64,000 bases of DNA. Origin: Desmodesmus armatus (taxonomy: Eukaryota; Chlorophyta; Chlorophyceae; Sphaeropleales; Scenedesmaceae). The position numbers and the translations under genes were made by a program. This document shows, one piece after another, positions 10,901-20,808 of this stretch (the first letter of the stretch is position 1; each line of letters starts with the position of its first letter). Under the pieces are notes generated by a model, which saw nothing but the letters and a program-made list of their open reading frames with translations, was not told the DNA's origin and made no database searches. The stretch is taken from NCBI GenBank assembly GCA_007449985.2, contig VIIQ02000899.1:5001-69000 (forward strand). Direction: 5' to 3'.

Positions 10901-13900
10901 TCCAATGTCAATGGCACAGCATGTCGATGCCTGCAGTTGTCAAATCTCAGTGCCCACGACTTGTTGACCAGGGCATATACCTACAGGGTGACAAAGCCTC
11001 ACAGATGGCAAGCAGGCTGTGACTTGCTGCTGCTGGCGAAGTGTGCATGTAGTCGACTAAGCAGAGCCGCCCCTAGGTGGTGTACTGCGTGGCACCATGT
11101 TGCCCCTGGGTGGTATGCTTGGAATGGTCTGTCTCAACTAGATCTGTGCCCATCGTTTCCTGGCCATGTCGCCAGCCTGGCCACATGGTCAGGAAACGAT
11201 GTGCACTGCGGCAGCTCAACATGTGTGCCCTGCCTACCTGTCCAACATGGCGTCCCGTGGCACGCGCACGTTGTCAAACCACATCTGCCCGTTGTCAACA
11301 CCGTTCAGCCCCATCTGCAGTACAAAACATGGCATCAGGCAGCACAGCACGGCACAGAAAACATCGTACAAGTGGAACCCTAAGCCTGCCAGGGTCCCAT
11401 TGCAGGTTGGAGGCGCAATACTCTCCCGCCTTCTGTCCTAGCACACCCAGTGTCTACGGCCAGTGCTTCTATCACTTTCCCACCCCACACGCACAAACAG
11501 TTTTGTGCCTGTCGGTAGGATTGCACCCAACGATACTCCCTTGCTATCAGTGCCGGCCCATGCATCAGTGCAGACCACAAGCACGGCTGATGTTCCCTGT
11601 CCCTACACACTAATCACCTTTGGTCCATGGTCCTTGATGCGCACACCTGGCATGGGCCCCAGCTGGTCATCACGGATGCGCACCATGAACACATGAGGGC
11701 CCTGCAGCAGGACACACAGGAATGGCGGACGTGTCACACCAACGTGTCTACATGTAACTTATTGAGCCTTACTGAGGAACTGAGGCCAGTGCCAGACAGC
11801 AGAACAGCAGGGGCGCTTGTTGGGATCTTCATGAGTCATAACCGGGATAAAAAGAGTAGAGCGCGCAGGACATCAGCAAACCGGCAGGACCATGGTGTTT
11901 GAAAAGATCACATGCTGAAAGAAGAAAGCGCAAGTGGTCAAGGACGGGCTTGCGCCAGCAAGCCGCTTTACTGAGCTCCACGCGATCTGCGTGCAGCTCA
12001 GGCCTTGAACACTTGCACTGCTCGCTGCCTGATTCACTGCCTCATGTGGACGCGCAAGCCCCTTGGCAGCTGCAGCGACTGCCGGTGCAAAACCTGGGTG
12101 CAAAACCTTTTCTGGGCTTCCCAGCTACCCACCTGCCATTTGCCTGCCACAGTCAGCTGCGCAAACACTGCGCAGATCTTGCCGTGCTGGCCGCTGCCGC
12201 CGATCCAGTACTTGGAGGCCTCGTTGTTTGGCGTGTTGATCACAAACTCCTGGGTGGAGGGGTCATAGGTCGCCTGCAGGACAAAGCGCCGGCAGGACAA
12301 TCAGTACTGCCGCTGCTGTCAAACGTGGGCGATAAACTTTACTACAGGTCTGCTGTCAAGCAGTGCGCAAGGAAACTCACAACTGGTGCTGTCAAGCAGT
12401 GCGCAGAAAGCTAAGCTGCAAGCAAACTGCATCAGCGGGGACAGCAGCCAGACAGGACAACGAGCAGCATGGATCCACAAGACACTTGAAAACATCCATC
12501 CATCCTGGAAAGCGAACAAACATGTTGGGTGTGACCCACCGTTGTCTCAATGCCCATGACGTTACTTCCATGACCCAACTCTGTCATGCCGAAGCATCCT
12601 GTCAGCTCCAGGGTGTTGAGCTTAGGCAGGATGCTCTCGTGGTGCTTGGCAGTGCCCAGCTTGGCCACCGTGCCTCCACACAGGGTGAAGTGCACCCCTG
12701 ACTTGATCGCCATGGAGTAGTCAGCATACGACAGAGACTCCAGGTGCGCAAGGAAGCGGCGAGGGTCTATTGATACATGACAGGTAGCAGTATGCGACAG
12801 GGGACAGGTGCCAAGGATCAGACAGCATGCAGCACAAAGCAGGATGATGACGATGCCCAAACTGCAGAAGCTGTGCGTCTCCTAGGGGTAGTCCCGCAAG
12901 TTTACAGCTGCTGCCGGTACATGTGGTGCCCCATAGCATGTGCTGGCGCTGCCAGGCTGGCATATCTCATGATCAACACAATGATGATCTGAAAACTGGA
13001 TACAGTGGAGGTGGAGAACACCTGATGGGCATCCCCATCAGGGATCTCCACATCCACTGCACCCAGCTTGAGAACGCCCTTGTGTATCAACCATGGATTA
13101 TGCAAGCTTGCCACGTACACAGCTCCAAGAACAGATGCACCAGTACAGCCATTGCTGCACTACCAAAGCAGCTACAGTGCCTCCAGCTGCCGCACTTGGG
13201 AAGCAGCTCCTAGTCGCAGCAGCGGCAGCACAGCACAGTGACTGACTGTACAATCAGTGACAACACACAGCTTGCATGTATTCAAGGACTCCCTCTGTCG
13301 ACACACTGCAGCAAGACTGTATTAGACCTACCGTTGAGGTAGTCGCGCACGTCAAAGCCGCGTGGAGCCCCCTTGCCGTCGCTGAACTTGGTTGCCACAA
13401 AGGCCTGCAGGCGCTTGAGGGTGAGCTCCCTGAAGGCGTGAAGGGACAGGTAGTGGTTGGGCTTGAACAGGTCCGCCTGCAGGACAGGACAAGGGAGGGG
13501 AAGGTGCAAGGAAGCATGGGACTTGGCCTGGAGCTAGATGATGTGGGCTGTGAGCTGGATGTCCTGCTGTGGACCTGTGCGGGGGGCAGCGTTGGGACTG
13601 CAGCATGTGATGCATGACACTGATATGTGCAGCACATGTCGTGTAATTGATGCACGCATTTGTGCTTGTGACCCTGCTAGGCAGTCTGCTGCTGCTGTCC
13701 TGGGTGCTTACTGCTGCTGCCTCCCTTGCATGGCAAGCAGTCTGCTGCAGCTGTGCGTCCCTGTCAGGCCAGGCACGCAACAGTACTGCTGCTGTTGACT
13801 GAATGCAAGCATACTGGGGTGAAAGGTTGCATGTACCCAGCAAGTACCCACGCTACAGAAGCACCATGGCCTCACCTTCAGGAACTCGTAAATGCTGTGG

Positions 13901-14061
13901 CGCAGCTCGCCGTTGTCATGCAGCAGGACAGCCTGGAGTGCCTTTGGGCACATGTTGGCCAGGTCAGCTGCCTGCAGCAGAGCAGGCTCGTCCACTGCAG
14001 CGCTGGTAAGATGCCTTGTCAGGACTTCAAGCCGTCTGCTGGCTCCAGCAGACGCCTCCAT
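7948..14061 (-). CDS. ACX3: Peroxisomal acyl-CoA oxidase, ACX3-like
   Basis: Eleven minus-strand exons: 14061-13876, 13476-13332, 12766-12540, 12273-12133, 11701-11618, 11314-11238, 10823-10712, 10269-10102, 9474-9368, 8875-8764, 8541-7948. All phases close, giving 650 aa. The enzyme oxidises acyl-CoA to trans-2-enoyl-CoA using FAD and O2 (making H2O2), the first step of peroxisomal beta-oxidation. Family signatures are [20 protein letters not shown] (residues 167-186), [68 protein letters not shown] and [14 protein letters not shown]. The end, [16 protein letters not shown], resembles plant ACX3. There is no C-terminal SKL-type signal. Residues 10-18, RLEVLTRHL, match the PTS2 consensus R[L/I]x5HL. 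Some introns carry partial copies of the neighbouring exon edges, reported separately. The exact ACX class is inferred by similarity. Confidence 0.93.
9246..9274 (-). repeat. Intronic copy of ACX exon 9 3' edge
   Basis: A 29-nt copy of 9362-9390 (offset 116 bp), which spans the end of exon 9 and its donor, lies downstream in the intron. In the copy the donor GT has become GC (gtgcag|gcgaga). Confidence 0.75.
9950..10028 (-). repeat. Intronic copy of ACX exon 8 3' edge with donor
   Basis: About 79 nt duplicate 10074-10152 (offset 124 bp) with only a few differences near the end. The copy includes the last roughly 50 nt of exon 8 and an intact donor CTCAAG|gtaggg. Confidence 0.9.
10318..10376 (-). 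repeat. Intronic copy of ACX exon 8 5' edge with acceptor
   Basis: About 59 nt duplicate 10220-10278 (offset 98 bp) with about six substitutions. The copy encodes the same [15 protein letters not shown] start and retains an AG acceptor (ccgacag|GGTGCT). Confidence 0.9.
10576..10613 (-). repeat. Intronic copy of ACX exon 7 3' edge with donor
   Basis: 38 nt duplicate 10707-10744 (offset 131 bp) with three mismatches. The copy includes [13 protein letters not shown] coding sequence and an intact ACAG|gtgggt donor. Confidence 0.88.
10637..10687. repeat. CAG/CTG tract in ACX intron 7
   Basis: A run of CAG and CGG-variant triplets on the plus strand (CTG in the sense of the gene), about 50 nt long, lies between exon 7 and its intronic edge copy. 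Confidence 0.85.
11151..11201. repeat. Inverted repeat (hairpin) in ACX intron
   Basis: Arms 11151-11168 (catcgtttcctggccatg) and 11184-11201 are complementary at 17 of 18 positions with a 15-nt loop. It lies in the intron between exons 6 and 7. It may be a miniature element relic or an RNA hairpin, and nothing shows function. Confidence 0.75.
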
Positions 14062-15738
14062 GCTGGCAAACGGTGGGTGGATGGTGTCGGGATAGTTTGC
14101 TGCTGCTGTTGGTGGTGGGAGAGTGCTTTGTGCAGCCCCGAATGAAAAGAGTCGATGCTCAGTGCAAGTGAAAGTCTCACGAAACTCTGAGCGCCAGTAG
14201 GAGCGATGCTTGTCTGTTCTCTGCCTTTGTCGTGAATCCTACGTGGATCGATACCGTTGAGTTAGTACACCTCACAAACTACACAGTCAGCGTGTGCCCT
14301 GCACCCGTTGAGAAGTCGACCGTTGAACTTTTTGCAGGCTATATCATGAAAACGTCAGACGCTTGCGCCTTCAGATGCATGTTCATGTTCACTGCTCACA
14401 ACTTTGGAAGTGCTGCCTCATGCCGTTAAGGGCTGCTTGAGGGACTCCGTGGGACATTTTGTGGTCTGCAACAGCTGCAATGGAACTCATCATGCAAGGG
14501 GCACTGCCAGGCTCAGCTGAAGCTGCCGCTGCCAGCAGCAGCTCACAGCGGCTGAAACTGGTGCGAGGAACACACTGGCTGCACTAGCAATGGAGCTGCA
14601 GAGGAACCATACACCTGAGGTGTAACAGCCCTGCGCCAGCATCAGCTGGCCAGCAACATGCATGATGAATACGCTGCACTGGCTGTGGGCAATGGCCAGT
14701 ACTGTTTTGACTCAACCTTCTATGGTAGATGCTGTGCCAGCCTTGAGCCTGTGCCTTCGTCTGGTTCAGTCTGCATTTCTGTGCACTGTGTGATGAGTCA
14801 CCCTTTGAATGATTCATCAGTCAGTCAGAGCAGCAAAGGCTGCGCTGAATGCTAGCAGCTGCAAGTGAGGGTTTGAGTGCCAGGCACAGTTGGAACCTGT
14901 TGCAATTTTTGTTGCCTCCTTCACCTGCCACATTGCACACAGTGTGCTCCTGCCAGATCCAAAAGCACTATCCTGGTCACCATGTTACAGCATTACAATG
15001 AAACTTTTTGAATCAATCACCCGCCAGCAGAAGTCAATGCACAGGTAATCAGGGGTGCACATGGATGAGAGGAGGCATGCAGGCGTTGAGCGCATGGAGC
15101 GCCACACTCAACAGGATCACCACAGGGAGCATGCACAGTTAGTGAAAGCACACAACACACAGGTGCCGCCAGTCGCTGAATCAAGTCAAGTGGTGCAGCT
15201 GAGCCCTGTCAGGGTGCATCATGATGCATGTGATCACAGTGCCACAGGCTGGATGCATGGGGAATAGGAATAGTCCCAGGTGCAGTCGGCTTCCTCTGAA
15301 GCCATCACCTATAGGAACACCAACCCCACACATCTCGGCGCCATGTATAGGGCCTTCAAGGTAAGCCTTGTGGCTCAGAAACGCAACCAGGGAGCATGCT
15401 TGTGCACACCCAGCCAGCACTGAACAGAGCCAGTGAGAAGGTGGAGCTCAGCCAGCAAACAGGGACCTCTCAAAGGCTAGACGACCAGGGCATAGGATTA
15501 CTAACCCTGTGTAAGGATGCAACAACCAGGGAGCATGCTTGTGCACACACACCATCTGCAATACAACCAACATTCCACAAACAAGCCTCAACACACATAC
15601 ACAGACAACCCCAGCATCTTATACACCAGTCCAGAAGTTGCACACATCCCAACAAACCAACAGCAAAGCTCAGTGCATCGCACAACCATCACGGCAAGCC
15701 ACGTCAGCCACCAATCAGGCAGATTCTGAGAATGTCGA
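14062..15738. other. Intergenic between ACX and the GPI-type gene; no gene recognised
   Basis: Holds the ACX promoter side and the presumed 3' UTR of the next minus-strand gene. A 25-nt direct repeat (accagggagcatgcttgtgc and on) occurs near 15388 and 15528, 140 bp apart. No credible ORF was seen. Confidence 0.4.
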
Positions 15739-18622
15739 TCACAACACCAACAGGACAACAGCGCCAGCAGCAACAGCAGGCCACAATCCCAGGCCCCCTC
15801 TCAATCCGCCCCCTGCCGCGCTCTTCACTGCAGTTGGTTTAGCACTGTCAGCCGAGCCCGGTGGGGTGGACTCCCTTGCAGTGCCGTCCCTGCTGCTGGC
15901 TGCTGTGCCCTGCTGCGCTGGCAGAGACTGAACCTCAGATGTAGCAGAAGCATCCTTGGCAGGTGCTGTGGTGCCTTGCTCAGGTGGCTGGTCCCAACCG
16001 GCTGGCACTTGCATGGATTGTTGACCTGAGGGGCCAGATGTCGCCTGGTGGAAGGGGAAAGTAACATCCAGAATGCAGCATGAGTGGGGTCACAGGACAT
16101 GACGTGCACAGCTTTAGGCCAAGACCCCACCACAAAACCAGAGCCACACAGAAGCCGGCCGTCGCCAGCAGACAACACCGCGTGCCGCACAATCTTTGGC
16201 AACAACATCTGGTCAACGACTTGCGCAACAAGTCCCTAAACTGAGTACCTACACTGTACACTATGCAACAACAACACCTGTCCCCTATGGCTGCTCAGCT
16301 ATTGCTGATGCCAATGCCACAATTTTGTCACTGCTACTTTGCAGGTGCTGTATACACAAGCTCAGCGGCTGTCTTCACTGGTTGAGTCTCTTCCCAGGTG
16401 TGGCTGAAGGTGCCGCAGAGAATCTGTCCTTTCACGTCCATGGATGGCTATCCATGTCTTTCGCTTTCACTGAAGAATGGATCGTATGAATCCACGGGAT
16501 ATTGCCATCCATATGTCTGCAGCCACTGATGATTTGAAACCAGCCTTCAAATTGAGTAAGCAACCACCACCAGTTGATTGCACTCAGCCTTTTGGTTGAA
16601 TCAACTCGTCCACCAGGCTGCCATGCCACTGTATCACAGCCAATTAGCGGCCGGACTGCAAGCACGACAACACAATAGACACACTGCACATCACCCCTCT
16701 AGCTGGCTGTGCAACCCACTCATTTTACTCAATTCAGGCTAAATGCATGCTCCTGTACACTAGTGCTGCCCTGGTGCCTACAGTATACATTCATTTACCT
16801 GCAGGCAAGGCTGCCAGCCCAGTTGGCTTCTGAATCACTAGAGCGCTGCTGTCGATGCCATAGCAGTCCCAGATCATCCTCAGGTCACCCTGCCCCCCTC
16901 ACTACTGGCCTCTGGCTGGCCCTCATATATCCAAGCTAGTAAAAAAGCTGACACGGATGCAGTAAGCGCTCCCAGCAGCAGTACTACTAGTAAGAGCCAA
17001 GTCAAGCCGTACTACGATGATGTGTACCGCCACTCACCACAGAGGAAGCAAAGGCAGGGCCGCCATTACTGACAGACGAGCTCATGGTGGACATGCCGTT
17101 AGGTCCCCTGCGGGTCACAACGGTCTTCTGGTCACCAGAGGCCATGCCAGCAGCCACCCCACGGCCAGCAGGATCCACATCCACCATGCCCAGGGAGGGC
17201 CCGGGCCCTGCGGCCATCATGGTGCTGCCGTCAGGGCCAAACATGGGGCCAACACGGGCACCGGGAGGGAGTTGCTGGTCTGCAATAGTACAGGGGTGGG
17301 GGGGGGGAATAAACAAGGGCAGTAAGGTGAGGAGGAGGGCCAAACATGGGGCCAACGCGGGCGCCGGGAGGGAGTTGCTGGTCTGTGATGGGGCAGGAGG
17401 AGGGTTGGGGACAAAGGAACAAGGGCTATAGGGTTAGGAGGGGGATGAAGGGCCAAAGATGGGGCCCACACGGCCGGGTGGGAGTTGCTGGTCTGAAGTG
17501 GGGCAGGAGGAGGGGCGGCGGGGCAGGGTCATGTTGAGGATATTGAGAAGCGAGGCTTGGGGGTGTGGGGCAGCCAGTGTCAACGCATCACGATGAGTTT
17601 TGACCAGCAGTGTGCCGCAGAGGCGGCTGGCACACTACACATGCCTGCAGCAGGCATGTGCGTAACCACGAACAAGTTGTGGTCGGCATGCGATGTGGCA
17701 GTACAGCAACACCAGCCACACCAGCAGCAGTAGCAGCACTCACCACTCTGTACCAGGAGGTTGGGCTTGCCTCCCACGAGGGACTTCCTGGGCTCTCCAG
17801 TAGCAGCAGTAGATGCAGCAGCAGAAGCACCAGCAGCACCCGCGGCCTGTGCAGGCCCGGCCTCCACTACCACCTTCTTAAAAGCACTCTGCCTGCTGTT
17901 GCCATCAGTTGAGCTTGCACTGCTGCCAGCAGCAGCAGCAGCAGCCTGTGGCTTGGCTGTAGCAGCTGTGGCGGTGCTGGGGGCTGTCGGGGCTGTAGCA
18001 GCAGGGGGTGTAGCTGTAGCTGCACCTGCACCACTTGCAGGAGCAGTAGGGACCTTGGCTGTAGCTGTAGCTGTGGTTGTAGCAGGTGCAGCTCGGGGAG
18101 CGTCTTCCTCATCCTCTTCCTGCATTTCAGCCTCATCATCCCAGCCAAAGCTTGTGGGGCCCTGGAAGCCTGAGGAAGAGGTCCACACAGCACCGCCCAT
18201 GTTGCCGGCCTGTGTGAAAAGAAAGAAGCAAAGAAAGATGTCAGTCCACCCTCTTGTACTGTAATGCCATAGCCTATGATATCTCCTAGGATTGGGTCCA
18301 CGCCTGGTCAGGACGCCTCATCACATGCATGGTCGAGGGCACCGTGGCACTCGCGGCCCCACTCACTCCCCAGGGGCACATGTAGCGTGAGGATCTGATG
18401 AAGGTGCCCTGCACGCGCGTGCAGGTGTAGGGTACCAGGAACAGCGGGGTACAGCTAAGACCGCTGGCACTACACCTACACAGAGCAGCAACGCTGCACT
18501 ACACACACCTGTGTTGCGCAGGAGATTGAGGCGCCGCTGGGTCCCTTGAAGCAGCGGAAGCCCTCGGATGTTGAGGTGAAGCACTCCTTGAAGCCACTGA
18601 AGTGGGGGCAGCCAACCTGGTG

Positions 18623-18676
<54 letters not shown>

Positions 18677-19966
18677 CGGGAGCAGGAGCGTTGGGTAAAA
18701 GTGGGGTTGGTGGCAGCAGGATGTGAGGGTTCATGCAGCAGAGGCTTGTGGGGTGCACCAAGCTGTGTGAACTTGATCACTGTTGGAGTGCTGTCAGATG
18801 CAATTTTCACCAAACAAAGTGGTGTGTCAGTCCATGTTGAGCAGTCTGCATGCTTGGTTTGCCACTTCGTGCCCATTCAGCTGCAACGGGCGTAGCGCAA
18901 TATGTGGGAAGCGTACTAACATGAGATATTGAGCCTCAAATTTCAAGTTGAGGCCACGAAAATGCAGCAACAGCAGCCTGTGTTGTAGCCCACCTTCTTC
19001 AGCTGGCCCTTGTCGCCAGGGCAGCCATACTTGAATTGGCTCTCACAGTCGTCCTGGCGACACACACCCTCCGCATCGCAGAACTGCCCCTTGCCGCATG
19101 GCCCCTTGCCACCGCAGTCATTGAACATCGCCACAGGGCCAAAGGGGGTGAAGGGTGCGGCCCAGGGCTTCCAGAAAGTGAAGGAAGGGAAGGGATGGAA
19201 GCTCCAAGGCTGCCACGTGGGGGCACGGGGCATCCAAACCTGTGCCTTCCACTCCGCTGGCCCCACGGTTTGCAGGGGTTGGCGCCAGAAGTCTGGGTCC
19301 TCATTCTGCTGTTGGGGTGGCTGCTTGGAGGCGGAAGTGGGGGCGAACTGGGGTGTGTCTCGACCCTGGAGGCGCAAGGGTGTGGGGCCGCGCATGGGGG
19401 CCATGCACTCCCACTCGAGGCGGCCTGTGCGGTCGAAGCAGCGGCCGTTGATGCAGAGGCCGTCTCCCATGGTGCAGCCGTTGCCGCATGGGATGCCTGT
19501 CATGCAGTAGAACTGCGCTGAGGCGAGCACGGGGGCACCTGGGACAGCAGTCAGGTTGGGCAGGCAAACAGAGATGCTGATGTTCAGTAGGGCCCCTGTT
19601 GCTGTTGCATCCTGAGAGGCCAGTCAGGGAGTTCAGGTGACCGAGGTGGGTGCTTCAAAGGGGATATCTGCAACAGATTTGACGTTGTCTAAGCATCATG
19701 CACAACGTTTCCAAGGCTGCAAGTGCTGGACCTTGTTGGTGGCAAATGCACGGATTATCAGCAGTACATGCATCGGTTCTGCAGAGTTGCGTTGGTCCGA
19801 GCCGGTAAACTGTAGGGTCTAAGCATGATGGAAAACAATTGGTCGCATGCATGCCTAGACAGCGCTGGAAAAGCACGGCATCAATGCGAGGAGCTGGGGG
19901 CAGACATGTTCCAGTGAAGTTTTGCGCACCTGCCGCCATGATACAGAGTAGTATCACCAGTCTCAT
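15739..19966 (-). CDS. Cys-rich secreted protein with GPI-type C-terminal tail
   Basis: Seven minus-strand exons: 19966-19930, 19538-18994, 18616-18509, 18408-18367, 18209-17744, 17279-17038, 16044-15739. They give 581 aa with all phases closing. A signal peptide (MRLVILLCIMAAGAPVLASA) is split by the first intron. The ectodomain starts with cysteine-dense blocks (FYCMTGIPCGNGCTMGDGLC, FNDCGGKGPCGKGQFCDAEG, VGCPHFSGFKECFTSTSEGF), separated by a Pro/Trp-rich stretch. An acidic patch (DDEAEMQEEDEEDAP) and a long Ala/Thr/Pro-rich mucin-like stalk follow, then SAAGGGLRGGLGLWPAVAAG and a hydrophobic end, a layout typical of GPI attachment. It is probably a cell-wall or surface protein. The family was not recognised. 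Exon 1 could instead read through, but the donor in GCAG|gtgcgc and acceptor at 19539 give the only uninterrupted frame. Exon 6 has three tandem acceptor copies. Confidence 0.78.
17239..17510 (-). repeat. Triplicated acceptor plus exon 6 start
   Basis: Three copies of a segment containing the acceptor (ending in cag) and the first roughly 40 nt of exon 6 (DQQLPPGARVGPMFGP) begin at 17279, 17382 and 17492, with offsets of 103 and 110 bp. Only the 17279 copy continues into the full exon. All three keep a pyrimidine-rich tract and AG. Confidence 0.9.
18624..18674 (-). repeat. (CTG)17 microsatellite at a splice acceptor
   Basis: A perfect 17-unit triplet run (CAG on plus, CTG in gene sense) ends 7 nt before the exon 3 acceptor of the Cys-rich gene, so it occupies the polypyrimidine-tract position. 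Confidence 0.95.
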
Positions 19967-20565
19967 GGTTGACCGTATGCTTGTGACTGCAGGCTGCTGG
20001 TGTGAACAGGCCTGTGTGTGAGTCGAGTCAAGTGTCTCTGATGTCGACTGTGTTGTTTGTGTCTTTGGTCTGCTTGACAATTCGTGACTGGGAGCTGACT
20101 CAAGAAGAAAGACTCTCTTGCTTTATGGAAGGCTGTCTCTGCCTTTGTCTAACACGGCGGAGTGGGTTATCGCAGCTGACGGAATCGGGATTATGGATAT
20201 CAAGAAGACTGAGATGTATCTGTCAGACTTGCATGGCATGCTACGAACGTGAATGCTGGCTTTATTCACGTTATTGACGCCAATGGGTGCTGCTGGACAA
20301 CAGCAACCAAGCACAACCCCGCAGAAACTGCCAGGCACTCTGCAGCGAGACAGACGCATACAAGGTCCATATCCTTCTACAACATTGATCTGATTTAAAA
20401 GTGTTGTTGTCTCTGTTCGACTCAGGATTTCACCGGTTTGGTCATCAATTACGTAACGTTCCTAGCGAGCTGCCCTGAATATTTCAAGTCAACACCCGCT
20501 GGTGTTTTCTATTTGCCCACCTCTTACTCCTCACGCACTGTATCCTGCGCGACAGTCCGAGCAAC

Positions 20566-20605
<40 letters not shown>

Positions 20606-20808
20606 CCAACAGCAGCCACCCCCTGTCTTTCTATTTCGGGTTCTACAAGTAACTCAACCAAACGTAGTTGTATTGTGTTGCCAACAAAAACACCACACCA
20701 ACTTACCTCAGCCATCAGGGGCATCCCCACCCTTGCAACCGCACCACGCAACAGCAGCAGCAGACCCACTACAGTCGAACGGCTATTCCGCGGCAGCAGT
20801 AGGTAACC
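19967..20808. promoter_or_regulatory. Divergent intergenic region (shared promoter space) with CAG tract
   Basis: 842 bp separate the start codons of the minus-strand Cys-rich gene and plus-strand PNO1, so both promoters must lie here. An 11-unit CAG run (20571-20603) lies 206 bp before the PNO1 start, probably in its 5' UTR. No TATA box was convincing. Confidence 0.5.

Noticed and set aside
10857..10940. Direct repeats acagcatgtcgatgc near ACX exon 7
   Set aside because: Intron-only repeats containing ctgcag words. No exon homology, so not counted in the edge-duplication pattern.
12352..12405. 18-nt direct repeat gctgtcaagcagtgcgca, 36 bp apart
   Set aside because: Purely intronic (ACX intron 3) and short. 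It does not include an exon edge.
19655..19966. Read-through of exon 1 of the Cys-rich gene (QNFTGTCLPPAPRIDAVLFQ and on)
   Set aside because: It has cysteines, but no donor at its end matches the phase of exon 2. The early GCAG|gtgcgc donor gives a clean signal peptide and an open frame.
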